Assembly (NCBI GenBank): GCA_030789695.1
Contig: CM061141.1
Coordinates: 319,984,452 to 320,048,451, forward strand
Source of the DNA: Scilla litardierei
Lineage: Eukaryota > Streptophyta > Magnoliopsida > Asparagales > Asparagaceae
Direction of reading: 5' to 3'
DNA: 64,000 nt
Positions 12,681-23,490 of this stretch are shown here, one piece after another (position 1 is the first letter of the stretch; every line of letters starts with the position of its first letter). A program made the translations under genes and the position numbers. Below the pieces are notes generated by a model. It ran no database searches and had not been told where the DNA came from. It saw only the letters and a program-made list of their open reading frames with translations.

Positions 12681-14153
12681 TTAGTTCCCACCCGAAGGTG
12701 GGTCTGTGAGATCCATGGTGCTCGCTTCCTTGGTCCAAGGCTCGTGAAAATGTTTCAATCTCTGGCCATTCACCTTGAACTCGCTTCCATCTTTCTCATT
12801 TAGTAAGAGCACAGCGCCATGTGGGAAAACTTCTTTGACGACGAAAGGTCCATACCACCTAGAGCGAAGCTTCCCGGGAAAGATGTGTAGCCTAGAATTG
12901 TATAGAAGAACTTTTTGGCCTGGGGTGAACTCCCTCCTCAAGACCATCATGTCGTGGATGGATTTCATCCTCTCTTTTGATATTTTAGCGTTGTCGTACG
13001 CATTTCTCCTCAACTCCTCCAGCTCCAACAATTGTAACCTGTGAGAAGAAAAAGAGACATCAGTATCAAAATTCATTTTCTTTATAGCCCAATAAGATCT
13101 ATGCTCTATCTCAACAGGTAAGTGACAAGACTTCCCAAATACAAGACGGTAAGGTGACATCCCCAAAATTGTTTTGTAGGCCGTCCTGTAGGCCCACAAT
13201 GCTTCAGGTAAGCGCAAGCTCCAATATTTCCTTGATGGATTCACCGTTTTCTGCAAAATTCCTTTGATCTCTCTATTTGCCAACTCTGCTTGGCCATTGG
13301 TTTGGGGGTGATACGGAGTAGAAACTTTATGCGTGACCCCAAACCTCTTCATTAAAGTAGCGAACATACGGTTGCAAAAATGAGACCCTCCATCACTGAT
13401 CAAGGCCTTTGGCACTCCAAACCTAGAGAAAATGTTCTCTTTGAGGAACTTAAGCACAACGGAAGTGTCGTTCGACCTGCAAGGAATAGCTTCCACCCAT
13501 TTAGAAACATAATCAATACAAACCAAAATATAGGCATATCCAAATGAAGGTGGGAAAGGTCCCATGAAGTCTATGCCCCAACAATCAAATATTTCAATTT
13601 CTAAAATAGGGTTTAAAGGCATCATGTTACGTTTAGTAATACCCCCTAATTGTTGGCATGCAGCACAAGTCTTGCAATAATGAAATGTGTCTTTAAACAT
13701 AGATGGCCAATAAAAGCCACATTGCGAGATTTTTGCCACAGTTTTGTTCGCTGAAAAGTGTCCACCACATACTCCATCATGGCAAAATTGTATCACACTG
13801 GTTATTTCATGATCGGGAATGCATCTCCTAACAATTTGGTCACTACAATATTTATATAAGTACGGATCATCAAAGAAGAAATATTTTACCTCGTACTTGA
13901 ACCGTTTAAAGTCTTGAAGAGACCAAGTGTCAGGGGTCTTACCAGTTACCAGATAATTAACGATATCAGCATACCATGGAGAGGTGGAAACGCTAAAAAG
14001 ATGCTCGTCGGGAAAGGAGTCATTCAAAGGCACATCTGCTGAATCAAGGCCTACTGTCAATCGTGATAAATGGTCAGCTACTAGATTCTCCACGCCTTTC
14101 TTGTCCTTGATTGTGACATTGAACTCCTGCAACAATAAAATCCATCGTATCAA
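12681..14153 (-). CDS. Athila-like integrase (end of RNase H, zinc-binding, DDE core, C-terminus)
   Basis: This 490-codon open frame inserts element cDNA into the chromosome. It has an HHCC zinc-binding region (HDGVCGGHF ... CKTCAAC), then a DDE core: D in GIDFMGPF, D in ISDGGSHF, E in [10 protein letters not shown]. The C-terminal part ([16 protein letters not shown]) is typical of the lineage. The first codons are the tail of RNase H, so the listed ATG is internal; in the polyprotein this frame continues from the upstream ORF. The join is broken by a one-base loss in an A-run near 14167. The integrase part itself is uninterrupted and keeps every catalytic residue I can see. Confidence 0.9.
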   Translation of the reverse strand: MIRWILLLQEFNVTIKDKKGVENLVADHLSRLTVGLDSADVPLNDSFPDEHLFSVSTSPWYADIVNYLVTGKTPDTWSLQDFKRFKYEVKYFFFDDPYLYKYCSDQIVRRCIPDHEITSVIQFCHDGVCGGHFSANKTVAKISQCGFYWPSMFKDTFHYCKTCAACQQLGGITKRNMMPLNPILEIEIFDCWGIDFMGPFPPSFGYAYILVCIDYVSKWVEAIPCRSNDTSVVLKFLKENIFSRFGVPKALISDGGSHFCNRMFATLMKRFGVTHKVSTPYHPQTNGQAELANREIKGILQKTVNPSRKYWSLRLPEALWAYRTAYKTILGMSPYRLVFGKSCHLPVEIEHRSYWAIKKMNFDTDVSFSSHRLQLLELEELRRNAYDNAKISKERMKSIHDMMVLRREFTPGQKVLLYNSRLHIFPGKLRSRWYGPFVVKEVFPHGAVLLLNEKDGSEFKVNGQRLKHFHEPWTKEASTMDLTDPPSGGN

Positions 14154-16549
14154 TCGAGGCTTAGCATCTTTTTAGACAACAAATATTTTAAAGCAGAGTG
14201 ATCAGTATATATCAAAATTGGTGATCCCAGAATATAGCTCTTGAATTTTTCCAACGCGAACACTACAGCAAGCAACTCCTTCTCTGTGGTCGTATAATTC
14301 CTCTGAGCGTCATTTAGTGTCTTGCTAGCGTAGTAAATCACCACTGGAACTTTGTCTTTTCTTTGGCCTAAGACTGCACCAACTGCGTAATTGCTTGCGT
14401 CACACATTATTTCAAATGGTAGGGACCAGTCTGGCACCTGCAAAATGGGAGCAGAAATCAGCAACTTCTTTAAAGTTTCAAAAGAAATTTGACACTCAGG
14501 TGTCCAAATAAAATCCACATTTAAAGTAAGTAAGTTGCAAAGAGGGCGAGATATAGCGCTAAAATCTTTGATGAACCGCCTATAAAATCCTGCATGTCCC
14601 AAAAATGATCTGATGTCCTTCACGCATTTAGGACTTGGTAGCTTCTCAATTACTGCTACCTTGGCTCTGTCTACCTGTATACCATCTTTAGAAACCAGGT
14701 GACCTAGGACAAGTCCCTCTGTGGTCATAAAATGACACTTCTCCCAATTCAATAGGAGGTTCTTTTCAATGCACCTGTCAAGAACAAGAGCCAAGTTAGC
14801 TAAACAATCATGAAAAGAGCTACCATATACTGAAAAATCATCCATAAATACCTCAACAATTTTCTCAACCATATCATCAAAAATACTGAGCATGCATCGC
14901 TGAAAAGTAGCTGGAGCATTACATAAACCAAACGGCATTCTTTTAAATGCAAAAGTACCAAAGGGACAGGTAAAAGTGGTCTTTTCCTGGTCCTCAGGTG
15001 CAATCTCAATCTGGTAATAACCTGAATAACCGTCTAGAAAGCAATAATATTCATGTCCAGCTACCCTCTCTAAAATTTGGTCAAGAAATGGAAGAGGGAA
15101 ATGATCTTTTCTAGTTCGGGAGTTCAACTTCCTATAGTCTATGCACATCCTCCAACCTGTGGTGGCTCTAACTGGGATAAGCTCATTATTCTCATTTTTA
15201 ACCACGGTGAGGCTAGACTTTTTAGGAACAACCTGTGTAGGGCTAACCCACTTGCTGTCAGAAATAGGATAAATAATGCCTGCATCCAATAATTTTAAAA
15301 CCTCGCCTTTTACCACTTCTTTTAATGTTGGATTTAACCTACGTTGCATTTCTCTAGTGGGTTTGGCGTCATCCTCTAAATAAATGTGATGCATGCATAC
15401 AATAGGGCTTATACCTTTAATGTCAGCAATGGACCAACCAATAGCACCTCTATGTTTCCTCAGCACATCAAGTAATGAGCTTTCCTGCTCTAAAGAAAGT
15501 TTAGAAGATATTACCACAGGGAAGCTGTTTTCATCGCCAAGAAAAGCATACTTAAGATAGTCAGGAAGTGGCTTCAACTCTAGCTTTGGATCCTCCACCT
15601 CAGACGAAATTTGAATTGATGCATTAGGTGGCAAAGCCTCGAACCTAGGCTCCCATACCGCATTGAGCTCCTTCACGTTCTCCTGCACAAAAGATATGTC
15701 ATCAGAATCACCAATAAAAGTCTCAACAATAGAAGCATCATCACAAAATTCAGAACAAATATAATCATCCACCAACGAATCAATCATATGCACCCTCTCA
15801 ATCTCATTATCCACATGTGGCAACTTGCAAGTATTAAAAATATTCAAGTCCAAAGTCATGTTGCCAAAAGTAATTTTCAGTTGACCATCCCTACAATTTA
15901 TTAAAGCATTGCATGTAGCTAGGAATGGTCTACCTAGGATGATAGGAGTAGCATTGGCAGTTTGGGGTCCCTGGATGTCTAGAACTATAAAGTCCGCGGG
16001 GTAGTAAAATTTGTCCACCTGAACGAGGACATCCTCAATGTATCCCTTAGGAACTTTAATAGATCTATCAGCTAGTTGTAATATAACAGATGTAGGCTTT
16101 AGCTGTCCTAACCCAAGCTGCACAAAAATAGGATATGGCAATATATTGACACTAGAACCTAAATCCAATAAAGCATTTCCAATCTTTTTAGTGCCAATGG
16201 TGCAAGTGATGGTGGGTGATCCAGGGTCTCTAAATTTAGGTGGTGTATTTTGTTGCACAATAGAGCTAACCTGTTCAGTCAAAAATGCTTTCTTTTTCAC
16301 GTTTAACTTTCTTTTAACAGTGCACAAATCTTTCAGAAATTTAGCATAAGCAGGTATTTGATTAATAGCATCAAGCAATGGAATATTGATCTGGCACTTC
16401 TGAAAAATTTCACGAATTTCAGTTTGATACTTATCTTTGCTTTTCTGAAGTAGCCGATGAGGGTAGGGTGCTGCAGGTACATATGCTGCGGGTTCCTTCT
16501 CTTTAATGACGCTTTTTCTCACACCCACATCCGTGCTCTCTTCCTGCAC
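14150..16549 (-). pseudogene. Athila-like protease, reverse transcriptase and RNase H, frameshifted from integrase
   Basis: A 799-codon frame with domains in order. Aspartic protease: catalytic LLDLGSSVNILP near residue 128. Reverse transcriptase: MCIDYRKLN, PFGLCNAPATFQRCM, and catalytic FMDDFSVYG. RNase H: MCDASNYAVGAV, then TEKELLAVV and YTDHSALKY. It copies element RNA into DNA. The frame ends [12 protein letters not shown]. The A-run before it has five bases where the continuing frame needs six, so a single-base deletion separates RNase H from integrase. Upstream, two TAG codons (about 16596-16598 and 16554-16556) separate it from gag. Confidence 0.9.
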
Positions 16550-16597
16550 CTCCTATTGTTCTTTGATTCCCTCTTCTTGGATCTGAATTTCCTCTTC

Positions 16598-18088
16598 CTA
16601 CTCAGCTTGTCTGCTCAGTGGATCAGGCTTCTGAATCTCTTTTCCACTCCTCAAAGTGGACACGGCTTGGCAAGGCTTCATATTATTTCCTGCAGAAGAA
16701 GATGAGCCCATATTAGGATTTGGAATCGACTGAGATGGAAGCTTACCTTTTTCTAATGTCGCTGTAAGCCTCGCCAAGCTCTCGCTCATCTGCTGATTCT
16801 GAGTCTGCTGAGCCTGAAATTGAGCCTGCTGCTGCTGCATCTGAGCTTGTTGCAATTGGATAAGCTGCTGAAGCGCATCGCCAAATGGTTGCATCTGCTG
16901 TTGTTGCACTGGCTCAGGGTCCCTCCTCTGGTTCCCACCTTGATAGTTGTTGTTGTTGTATTGAGGTTGTCGGAACGGAGGGGGAGCCTGCTGCTGCTGA
17001 GTTTGCTGATTGGGGCCCCAGTTCAAGTTTGGATTGTTGCGCCACCCCTTGTTGGAATTGAAGTTCTGGTAGTTCGAAGAAACTTGATTCACCCCAGTAG
17101 GATTTCCTAGCATGCTCTTCAAAGCTGGAAGTGTAGGACAAGCACTAGTGTCGTGGCCACCAACGTCGCAAAGTGCGCAAATCTGCTCTATCTCGACTGC
17201 CTTGGCCTCTTTCAAATTCATTGCATGAAGCTTGTTTGAGATCATGGCCTCCATCTTTGCCTCCAATGCATCCTCTTGCTTCAAATTGAATACCACTCCT
17301 CGTGAGGGCTGGGATGGTGCAGAGTGGCCTCCTCTCTCGTAGTCTGAAGTGGTGTCCTATGTCTGCGCATTTTCTGCTATCTCCTCCAGGTACGTCCAAG
17401 CTTCGTCTGGCTCTTTATCAAAGAATCCTCAATTGCACATCATCTCTACAAATTGCTTCATTTGCGGCTGCAGTCCATCGTAGAAGAAGCCAATAATCCT
17501 GCTTTTGTCGAAGCCATTGTGCGGACATGCGAGCAGCAACTCATTGAACCTTTCAAATGCCTGGTAGAATGTTTCTTCGCTTTTCTGGGCAAAGTTCATA
17601 ATCTGCCGCTTCAGTCCCTGTGTCCTGTGAATAGGAAAAAACTTCTTTAGGAATGTAGCCTGCAAATCAATCCATGTAGTAATAGAGCGTGATGGCAATT
17701 CATTCAACCAATTTTTAGCTTTGTCTTTTAATGAAAATGGGAACAGTTTAAGATATATCGTGTCCTCGCTAGTTTTCCCATCAAAGCATGTCAAGCAAAC
17801 CTCCTCAAATCCTTTAATATGAAGATATGGATTTTCCTTGTCTAACCCATGAAAAGCGGGTAAGAGTTGGATCACCCCAGGTTTAAAATTGAAAGAATTT
17901 GCGTCGGCAGGTAAAACAAAGCATGAAGCAGTGCTAGTCCTAGTGGGTCGAAGTAAATCTTTTAAAGTCATAGGCACTCCAGGTTGCACATTATTCTCGT
18001 TATTGTTGCTAAAATTTTCATCCATATTATTATTAGCCATATCAAAACGTCGAGTCAACCTATGTGTCCTAGGAGTCCTATGCCACAT
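16598..18088 (-). pseudogene. Athila-like gag, two nonsense codons
   Basis: Structural capsid-nucleocapsid protein. The first open part (18088-17429) carries the retrotransposon gag core (FHGLDKENPYLHIKGFEEV, then LPSRSITTWIDLQATFLKKFF). It stops at a TGA just after MMCN. A TAG follows about 25 codons on (near 17355), where tryptophan would be expected. The second part (17296-16598, same frame) has a CCHC zinc knuckle (CALCDVGGHDTSAC) and a long Q/N-rich low-complexity tail. The start could be 18088 or the internal ATG at 18040 (MANNNMDENF). The stops are isolated codon changes in otherwise well-kept sequence. Confidence 0.88.
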
Positions 18089-18201
18089 AAACTAGCACAA
18101 ATATTTTTTTTATGAAAGCAAACAAAAGTTTATATACAATAAAGTGGAAGGATCTTACCGAAGGTCCTCTGAAAGAAATAAACCGTAGTAACAAACCGTT
18201 C

Positions 18202-18219
18202 TCCCCGGCAACGGCGCCA
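18202..18219 (-). other. Athila-like primer-binding site (tRNA-Asp)
   Basis: On the minus strand this reads TGGCGCCGTTGCCGGGGA, six bases inside the 5' LTR. All 18 bases complement the 3' end of plant tRNA-Asp(GUC) as I know it, so that tRNA likely primes minus-strand DNA synthesis. Confidence 0.9.
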
Positions 18220-18225
18220 AAAACT

Positions 18226-20045
18226 TGGTGGGCTCCGAAAGGTGCTTCTCTCAAGCGCAAGAGTCCGTTCAAGTAGTAAAATCTGGGAGTCCAGATGTCG
18301 AATCCTCGGGAGAATCTGTTGAAACCACAAGTCCAAATCAAATAGAGTAACTACGAATAAAATCTAAACACTTTAATAGTGATGGTGAAGGTGGTATGAA
18401 AAGTGTGTGGTGATGGAATTGTTACGTGCGAACAACGAACTCTAATTTGTGAAAAATAGATATAAAAGGCATGTACATGGCATGGGTTCATTAGGATCAG
18501 CGAATCGTAAGCTTTGGTTGATCAAATATAACACAACGAAACCTCCTTTTGGGAGCGAATCGTCGGAAGATGTCCTTTTGGGAGTTAAGGCATCAATTCT
18601 AATAATATATCACTAAAGTTGTAAACGTACATATGAAGTATGAAGCTCTCTTTTGGAGAGATCAAATCTCACCCTTGTGGGGTGATCATCTACTAGAACA
18701 ATTCTTTTGGAATATGAAAAAGTAAATTTAAGAGCGACGATTAAAACTTTAGCAAATATAGCGATTAAGCGCAATAATACAACCAACGAATACGATTCAC
18801 ATCACCTAATTACTCCATACCATGCACATAAAATATTTAGCTACTCATGGTGCAGAAATACACAAATTTCAGATTCAAATTCATAAGTTTATTAGCAAAA
18901 TACGGAAGTTTAGAGGCAAAATACAAGCTAAAACACCCAAATACAAGCTAGAGTTGAAGAAAATATCACCAATTCTCTCTGAAAAGTCTTCAAAACTCTC
19001 TGGAAATAAGAAATTAGGCTCTGGAATTTTACAAAATTTTTGCAGAAGAAAATACAGCTCCTAAGTGCTCCAATACGCCAATTATACGCCCAAAAACCCT
19101 AGAATACGCTTAAATAATAAGATTGCGGGTTTATTGGGCTTAACGGGTTCAAACCCGCACAGTATTCGCACCCGGATCAATCTGGGCCGTAGATCTAAAG
19201 CGGGGCAAATTGTGGCCGTCGATCGCAGCGGGATCGCGCCAGAGCTCGCCACGTGTCTCTTTAAAATTCGCGCAAAGCCGCATCAATCCGCATCCGCCTT
19301 CGATGCTCCGAACCCAACTCGGAGTGAACCAGGACCGTTCGATCGAAGATCGAACGGTCGCGATCTCGCGTGCTCGCGAGTTCGGATTCGAAACGCGGGG
19401 TTATCGTCCGCCGTTGGATCTTCGCTTGACGTTCGGGATCCGGCCACGTCGCCCGCCCCATTTCGTCAGCGCCCAAGAATCGTGACCGTTCGATCGGCGA
19501 TCGACGGTCGTTACTGAGCCACGTCGCCAAGGAGCTCTGGCGCGATGCGGGCCGTTGGATTCGAATCCAACGGTCGATGATCTGCCACGTGGCAATTGAG
19601 ATCGCGCTCCGCTGCTGTACTTTGCGTTGTTGACATCCGTTGGATCGCGATCCAACGGTGTATAATGAGCCGCGTAGCCATTTTGCCAGAACCGTAGGAT
19701 CTGGATGAGGGCCGCTCCGATGCTGCCGCGTGGCGCTTTAAGATCCGTGCGCTTGTATTTCTTCATTTTATTGGCATTCTGCATTCAAAAATTCATAGTA
19801 ATTAGCACAGATCTCAGAAAAATACAAATAAATAGTCGTTGGAATCGTGAGATCGAGACGGTGCTAGGAAAAATATAAAAAGTGCAGAATTGCATCGTTA
19901 AATGCTGTTTTGTGCTCAAATAGTGTGTTTTCTCTAATAAATAAATGTGTAGAAAATACGTATGAATTAGAGAACGATGTAGCATCTCATGAGCATAAAA
20001 TAGGGCTAAATGGGGGGTTAAATACGTAATATTGAACCCAAATCA
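18226..20045 (-). repeat. Athila-like 5' LTR
   Basis: Mate of 9549-11368, the same length at an exact offset of 8677 bp. It holds the promoter for the element RNA. In this copy the palindrome at 19552-19573 (CCGTTGGATTC plus its reverse complement) is perfect; the 3' LTR copy has one mismatch. Confidence 0.95.
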
Positions 20046-20405
20046 ATCATCCACATCACCCTCCCGCTCCCCAACTACTCTACTAGGTCATCATCCCCAC
20101 TCATCGCCTCCTCCCCTCCCCGCTTCCCCACCACATCTCCCCGTCTCCGCCCCATGTTTTGAATAGATTTTTTCCTTAGCGCACACATCCTAATCAGTTG
20201 TTATCTATCCTATAATCTCCTAATTAGTTGTTATCTATCCCTAATCTCTTAATTAAGTGGTATTTGAACAGAGATGAGAGTGAGCTTTGATGAGAGTACG
20301 AGTCCAAAGGGCTTTTCGAAAAATGTGTATCAGAACTGAGTAATTTGCAAGATTTAAGGTATGTGAACTAAGAAAAAATTTAAGTGATGTGTGTTTTGAT
20401 ACAAT

Positions 20406-20566
20406 GAGAATAATGTGTACCATATGACATGTGAGACATTTCCGCATGTATCAAGACACGAAAAGTGGGATGGTACAATAAGCACAAGCACATGTGGGCT
20501 TGTACCACCTCCCTTTTTATGTCTTGTATATGAAGCCTCACATGTCATATGACACCCATTATTCTC
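20406..20566. mobile_element. Foldback MITE, Mutator-type target duplication
   Basis: This 161-bp element is almost entirely an inverted repeat. The left arm begins GAGAATAATGTGTACCATAT, and the right arm read in reverse complement begins GAGAATAATGGGTGTCATAT. Pairing continues through a shared CATATGACATGTGAG block to near the centre. It is flanked by a perfect 10-bp direct repeat TTGATACAAT (20396-20405, 20567-20576), in the 8-11 bp range of Mutator-type insertions. It has no coding capacity. The transcribed RNA would form one long hairpin. Confidence 0.8.
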
Positions 20567-20870
20567 TTGATACAATCTGGTATGTTGACATAGCAATTCA
20601 CGTATGACATACACAACGAGAAGGCATTACTAGGGTTTTTAAAAAGATAGGCATGACGAGGTCAGATATGTAAATGGGAATTACTATTGGGACAGACCTA
20701 ATTACTGAGTTCACATACCTCCTAATTTTTTGCCGATGTACACAGATCAAAATTGCATTTAGGCTGAGTTTACAGACCGGAAATGACGAAATTACAATCG
20801 CAGAGTTTTCTAAGATTCGCTAGCAATCCCTCCCTCTCTACCGATCTCTCAATCTCTTTTGTGCCTAAAG

Positions 20871-21101
20871 ATGGCCTCAATCTCTCTGTCTATTTCCATC
20901 GATGGATATAAGGAAATGAGTCGCAATTTCGATCCTTCGGCTCTGGTTCGCGGTTGCTTGGCTGTCTTGTCTGCCTACCTCACCGCTTTTTCTTGCGATC
21001 TCTCGGCGGTTCTCGAGGCCTCGCCGATGTTGGCGCAAGAGATCGCTGGAGTGCCTGGGAATCTCGGTGGATCGCTGACGGTGATTGATCGCAGTTACTG
21101 A
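20871..21101 (+). CDS. Unrecognised 76-codon ORF inside the small Mutator-like element
   Basis: The ORF opens MASISLSISIDGYKEMS and ends in IDRSY-stop, with G+C well above the flanks. I recognise no domain. It is followed at 21126-21197 by two partial copies of a 'cgcagacayagaaattttcag' unit, and its sequence GGGAATCTCGGTGGATCGC recurs at 21152. Such a GC-rich island inside Mutator-type TIRs is what a captured gene fragment would look like. It could equally be non-coding. Confidence 0.3.
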   Translation: MASISLSISIDGYKEMSRNFDPSALVRGCLAVLSAYLTAFSCDLSAVLEASPMLAQEIAGVPGNLGGSLTVIDRSY

Positions 21102-21236
21102 ATTAGTTAAAAGAGTACGAGCTCGCAGACACAGAAATTTTCAGTTTAAAGGGAATCTCGGTGGATCGCAGACATAGAAATTTTCAGGGAGGTGGGCACC
21201 AAGGAGATTTTGGGGTATTTTAAAAAGATATGTTAA

Positions 21237-21413
21237 TGGTATGAGAAAGGGAGACTTATGGTCTCCCCTCCCTCATTTATCCACCATAACATTCCACTAC
21301 ATGGTAGTGGGATGAACCTTTGGTATACTAGAGACTATTGGTCTCCACTTCTCATATGATGAAGTAATAAAAGGGGACCATAGGCTATTGGCTATGGTTA
21401 ATCTCTTCAAACA
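21237..21413 (+). repeat. copia-1 5' LTR
   Basis: It runs from TGGTATGAG to CTTCAAACA. It is followed at once by CGTTATCATCACGAATTTGC, presumably overlapping the primer site, which does not match the usual initiator-Met tRNA sequence. Confidence 0.9.
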
Positions 21414-21839
21414 CGTTATCATCACGAATTTGCTCTAGAAAAAAAGGTTGTTGAGCCATACAAAAATTTCATCTTCCCCACAAAATTTCCCTCTTGCGAG
21501 GAAATCTTGTTTGTTGCAGCAAAGTTGCGACGAACCTGCAAGACGTTACGGGAGCGGGGATTTTATTTTTCTATCTACGGATTATATTGGTTCTTCCCTA
21601 GATCATTGATCTAGAGGTAAATTACTTGGCTCGTAGATAATTGGGTTATGCAAAATATTATACATTTTTGCTAAAATTCAAGAACATACACCTCTTTAAT
21701 TGAGAAAAAAAATCTTAAGCACATCTTTTGATTTTTGGTGTACTTGATCAATATATATAACACAATCCTGTTTTCCCCCTAAATTCCCCTAATTTGGGGT
21801 TTATGACAGATTAAAAAAAAAAGAATTTCCCCCAAATCC

Positions 21840-22430
21840 CCCCCGAAGGGGGGGCTTGATCCATCACGTCGGCGGGTGGGCTCCTCCCGTCCACGTGCCC
21901 CCAGTTGGGGGCCCCGTCACCCCGCCGCCCCCAGTCGGGGGGGGCTCCGTCACACTGCTGCCCCCAATCAGGGGGCTCTGTCGCCCCAACGCCCCCCAGT
22001 TGGGGGGCTCCGTCGCCTCGTCGCCCCCACTGGGGGGTTCTTCTCCGGTGACACCCCCAGCGTCGGGAGGGGCTCATCTCTGCGTCGACCCCCCTGTCGG
22101 GGGGGGGGGGGGGGGGGGGGGGGGCTCTTCTCCGGCGACATCCCCCGTCGGGGGGCTCCTCTTTGCGGCGACGCCCCCCCCCCCCGTCTGGGAGGGCTTC
22201 TCCCTACTCCGACCCCCTTGTTGGGGGTCTCCTATCCGGCACCGGCCCCCTCCTGTCGAGGGGGCTCTTTGTTTGAGCCGCTGCCCCCCTGTCTGGGGCT
22301 CCTCTAAGCAGCCGCCCCCTCCCTGTCGGAGGGGGATCCTCCCTGCGCCCCCCTGTCGGGGGCTACTCACAGCGCCGCCCCCTATACGGGGATCTCCTAC
22401 ATGTGCCCCCCTTTTTGGGGGATTTGAAAG
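21840..22430 (+). repeat. GC-rich hairpin array in the copia-1 leader
   Basis: About 14 units, each a short C-run, a 3-6 base loop and a G-run (for example CCCCCAGTTGGGGG, CCCCCAATCAGGGGG, CCCCCCAGTTGGGGGG). Spacers of roughly 16-20 bases, often CTCCGTCGCC-like, separate them. The period is about 36-39. It includes an uninterrupted run of about 26 G at 22099-22124. It lies about 425 nt downstream of the 5' LTR and well before gag (23491). Overlapping proline- and glycine-rich ORFs on both strands are a by-product of the composition. Confidence 0.85.
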
Positions 22431-23490
22431 CTAATTGGTGGAGATGACGAAATTGAGGATGGGGATTGTAGGAGATGACGAAATTGAGGATGGGGATTGA
22501 AAGAGATGATGAAATTGTTACCAGTTTCATTTGGGGGGGGGGCTGGATCTGATTCTAAACCCTTTGGTTAGGGTTAGGAATATTATTTGCAACACTTACA
22601 TATGGGCTAATAGCCCATTAACCCATTTATTATAAATAAAAATATAGATTTTTTGGTTGTTGGGCCTGAAGCCTAAGGGCCTTTATTTTAATAATTGGAT
22701 GATGTTATCTTTCTGTTTTAAATATAAATTTAACTTAGAAAAATTCAATTAAATCTGGATAAATATCGGAAAATACCAGAAAATTACTGGAAAATTCTGA
22801 AAATATCTGGATAATTGATGTGTTGCATTAATATATTCTTTTTGTGATGATTATTTGTTTTTGGTCCATATAATATCAATAACATCACTATTTGCTTAAT
22901 TTGGATTAATTACTTTTTTAATATTTAATAATTATGAAAGGTCCTGAGCTCGCTCTGCCGTTAGTTATCTAACCTAACGGTGCATGATATGTCTCCACGT
23001 GGCCCAAGTAATTATTAAATATTTTATATTTCTCTAATAAATTGTGTGCGATGTTGATTAAATTAAATTTGATATGTCTTTGATGTTGCGCAATTATTTA
23101 TGCATGTATTTATTGAATAATTTATAAATTGCATGGATGTTTAAGAAATTACGTTGTAGTTTTGGATCGGCCAATTTGTCACCATTTTATATTTCTCGCA
23201 TTTTCTTTTCCTTTTTGAGAGAAATTGTAGTGAGGATATAATTTGTATAAAGCCAAAGACTGGAGTTTCTTTCCTTGAAGACGAAGGCCAAATTGCAAAG
23301 TTGCAGGGACACCAATGGGTTTCCAAGTGGTACTTTTACATTTTAGTCTTTTGTACTTTCTGGACTGTATACCTTTGGACTTTGGACTTTATTATATGGT
23401 GACTGGCCGATCCACGCAACTAATTTATTAACTTTACATGAATTTTTATTATTGGATATTAATTCATGTTATTTTAAATGCATAGATAAT
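22431..23490 (+). other. copia-1 leader, distal part
   Basis: Non-coding. It contains a direct repeat of 'ggagatgacgaaattgaggatggggatt' (22440 and 22470) and the CTCTGCCGTTAGTTATCTAA block shared with copia-2. A TTGGACTTTGGACTTT stretch near 23370 precedes the gag start and has a counterpart in copia-2 near 2530. Confidence 0.6.

Larger units (their letters stand above)
9549..20045 (-). mobile_element. Complete Athila-like Ty3/gypsy retrotransposon
   Basis: The element is 10,497 bp with both LTRs, a primer site, a polypurine tract and a perfect 5-bp target duplication ATCAT (9544-9548 and 20046-20050). Order on the minus strand is 5' LTR, tRNA-Asp primer site, gag with a zinc knuckle and Q-rich tail, protease, RT, RNase H, integrase, a 1.3-kb tail and 3' LTR. 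The RT motif FMDDF and surrounding sequence are typical of the Athila lineage. The two LTRs are collinear without indels (constant 8677-bp offset) and differ at about 11 of 1820 positions by my count, so insertion was recent. Even so, gag-pol has four in-frame stops and one frameshift. No env-like ORF is visible after integrase. Confidence 0.95.

Noticed and set aside
20422..20430. ATATGACAT as a right-hand target duplication for a second Mutator-type element (left GTATGACAT at 9093)
   Set aside because: These bases lie inside the inverted arm of the MITE, so the 8 of 9 match is probably chance.
21856..22434. Proline/glycine-rich ORFs (plus and minus) over the copia-1 GC array
   Set aside because: They arise on both strands from C- and G-runs, have no start context or domain, and the region is the untranslated leader of the element.
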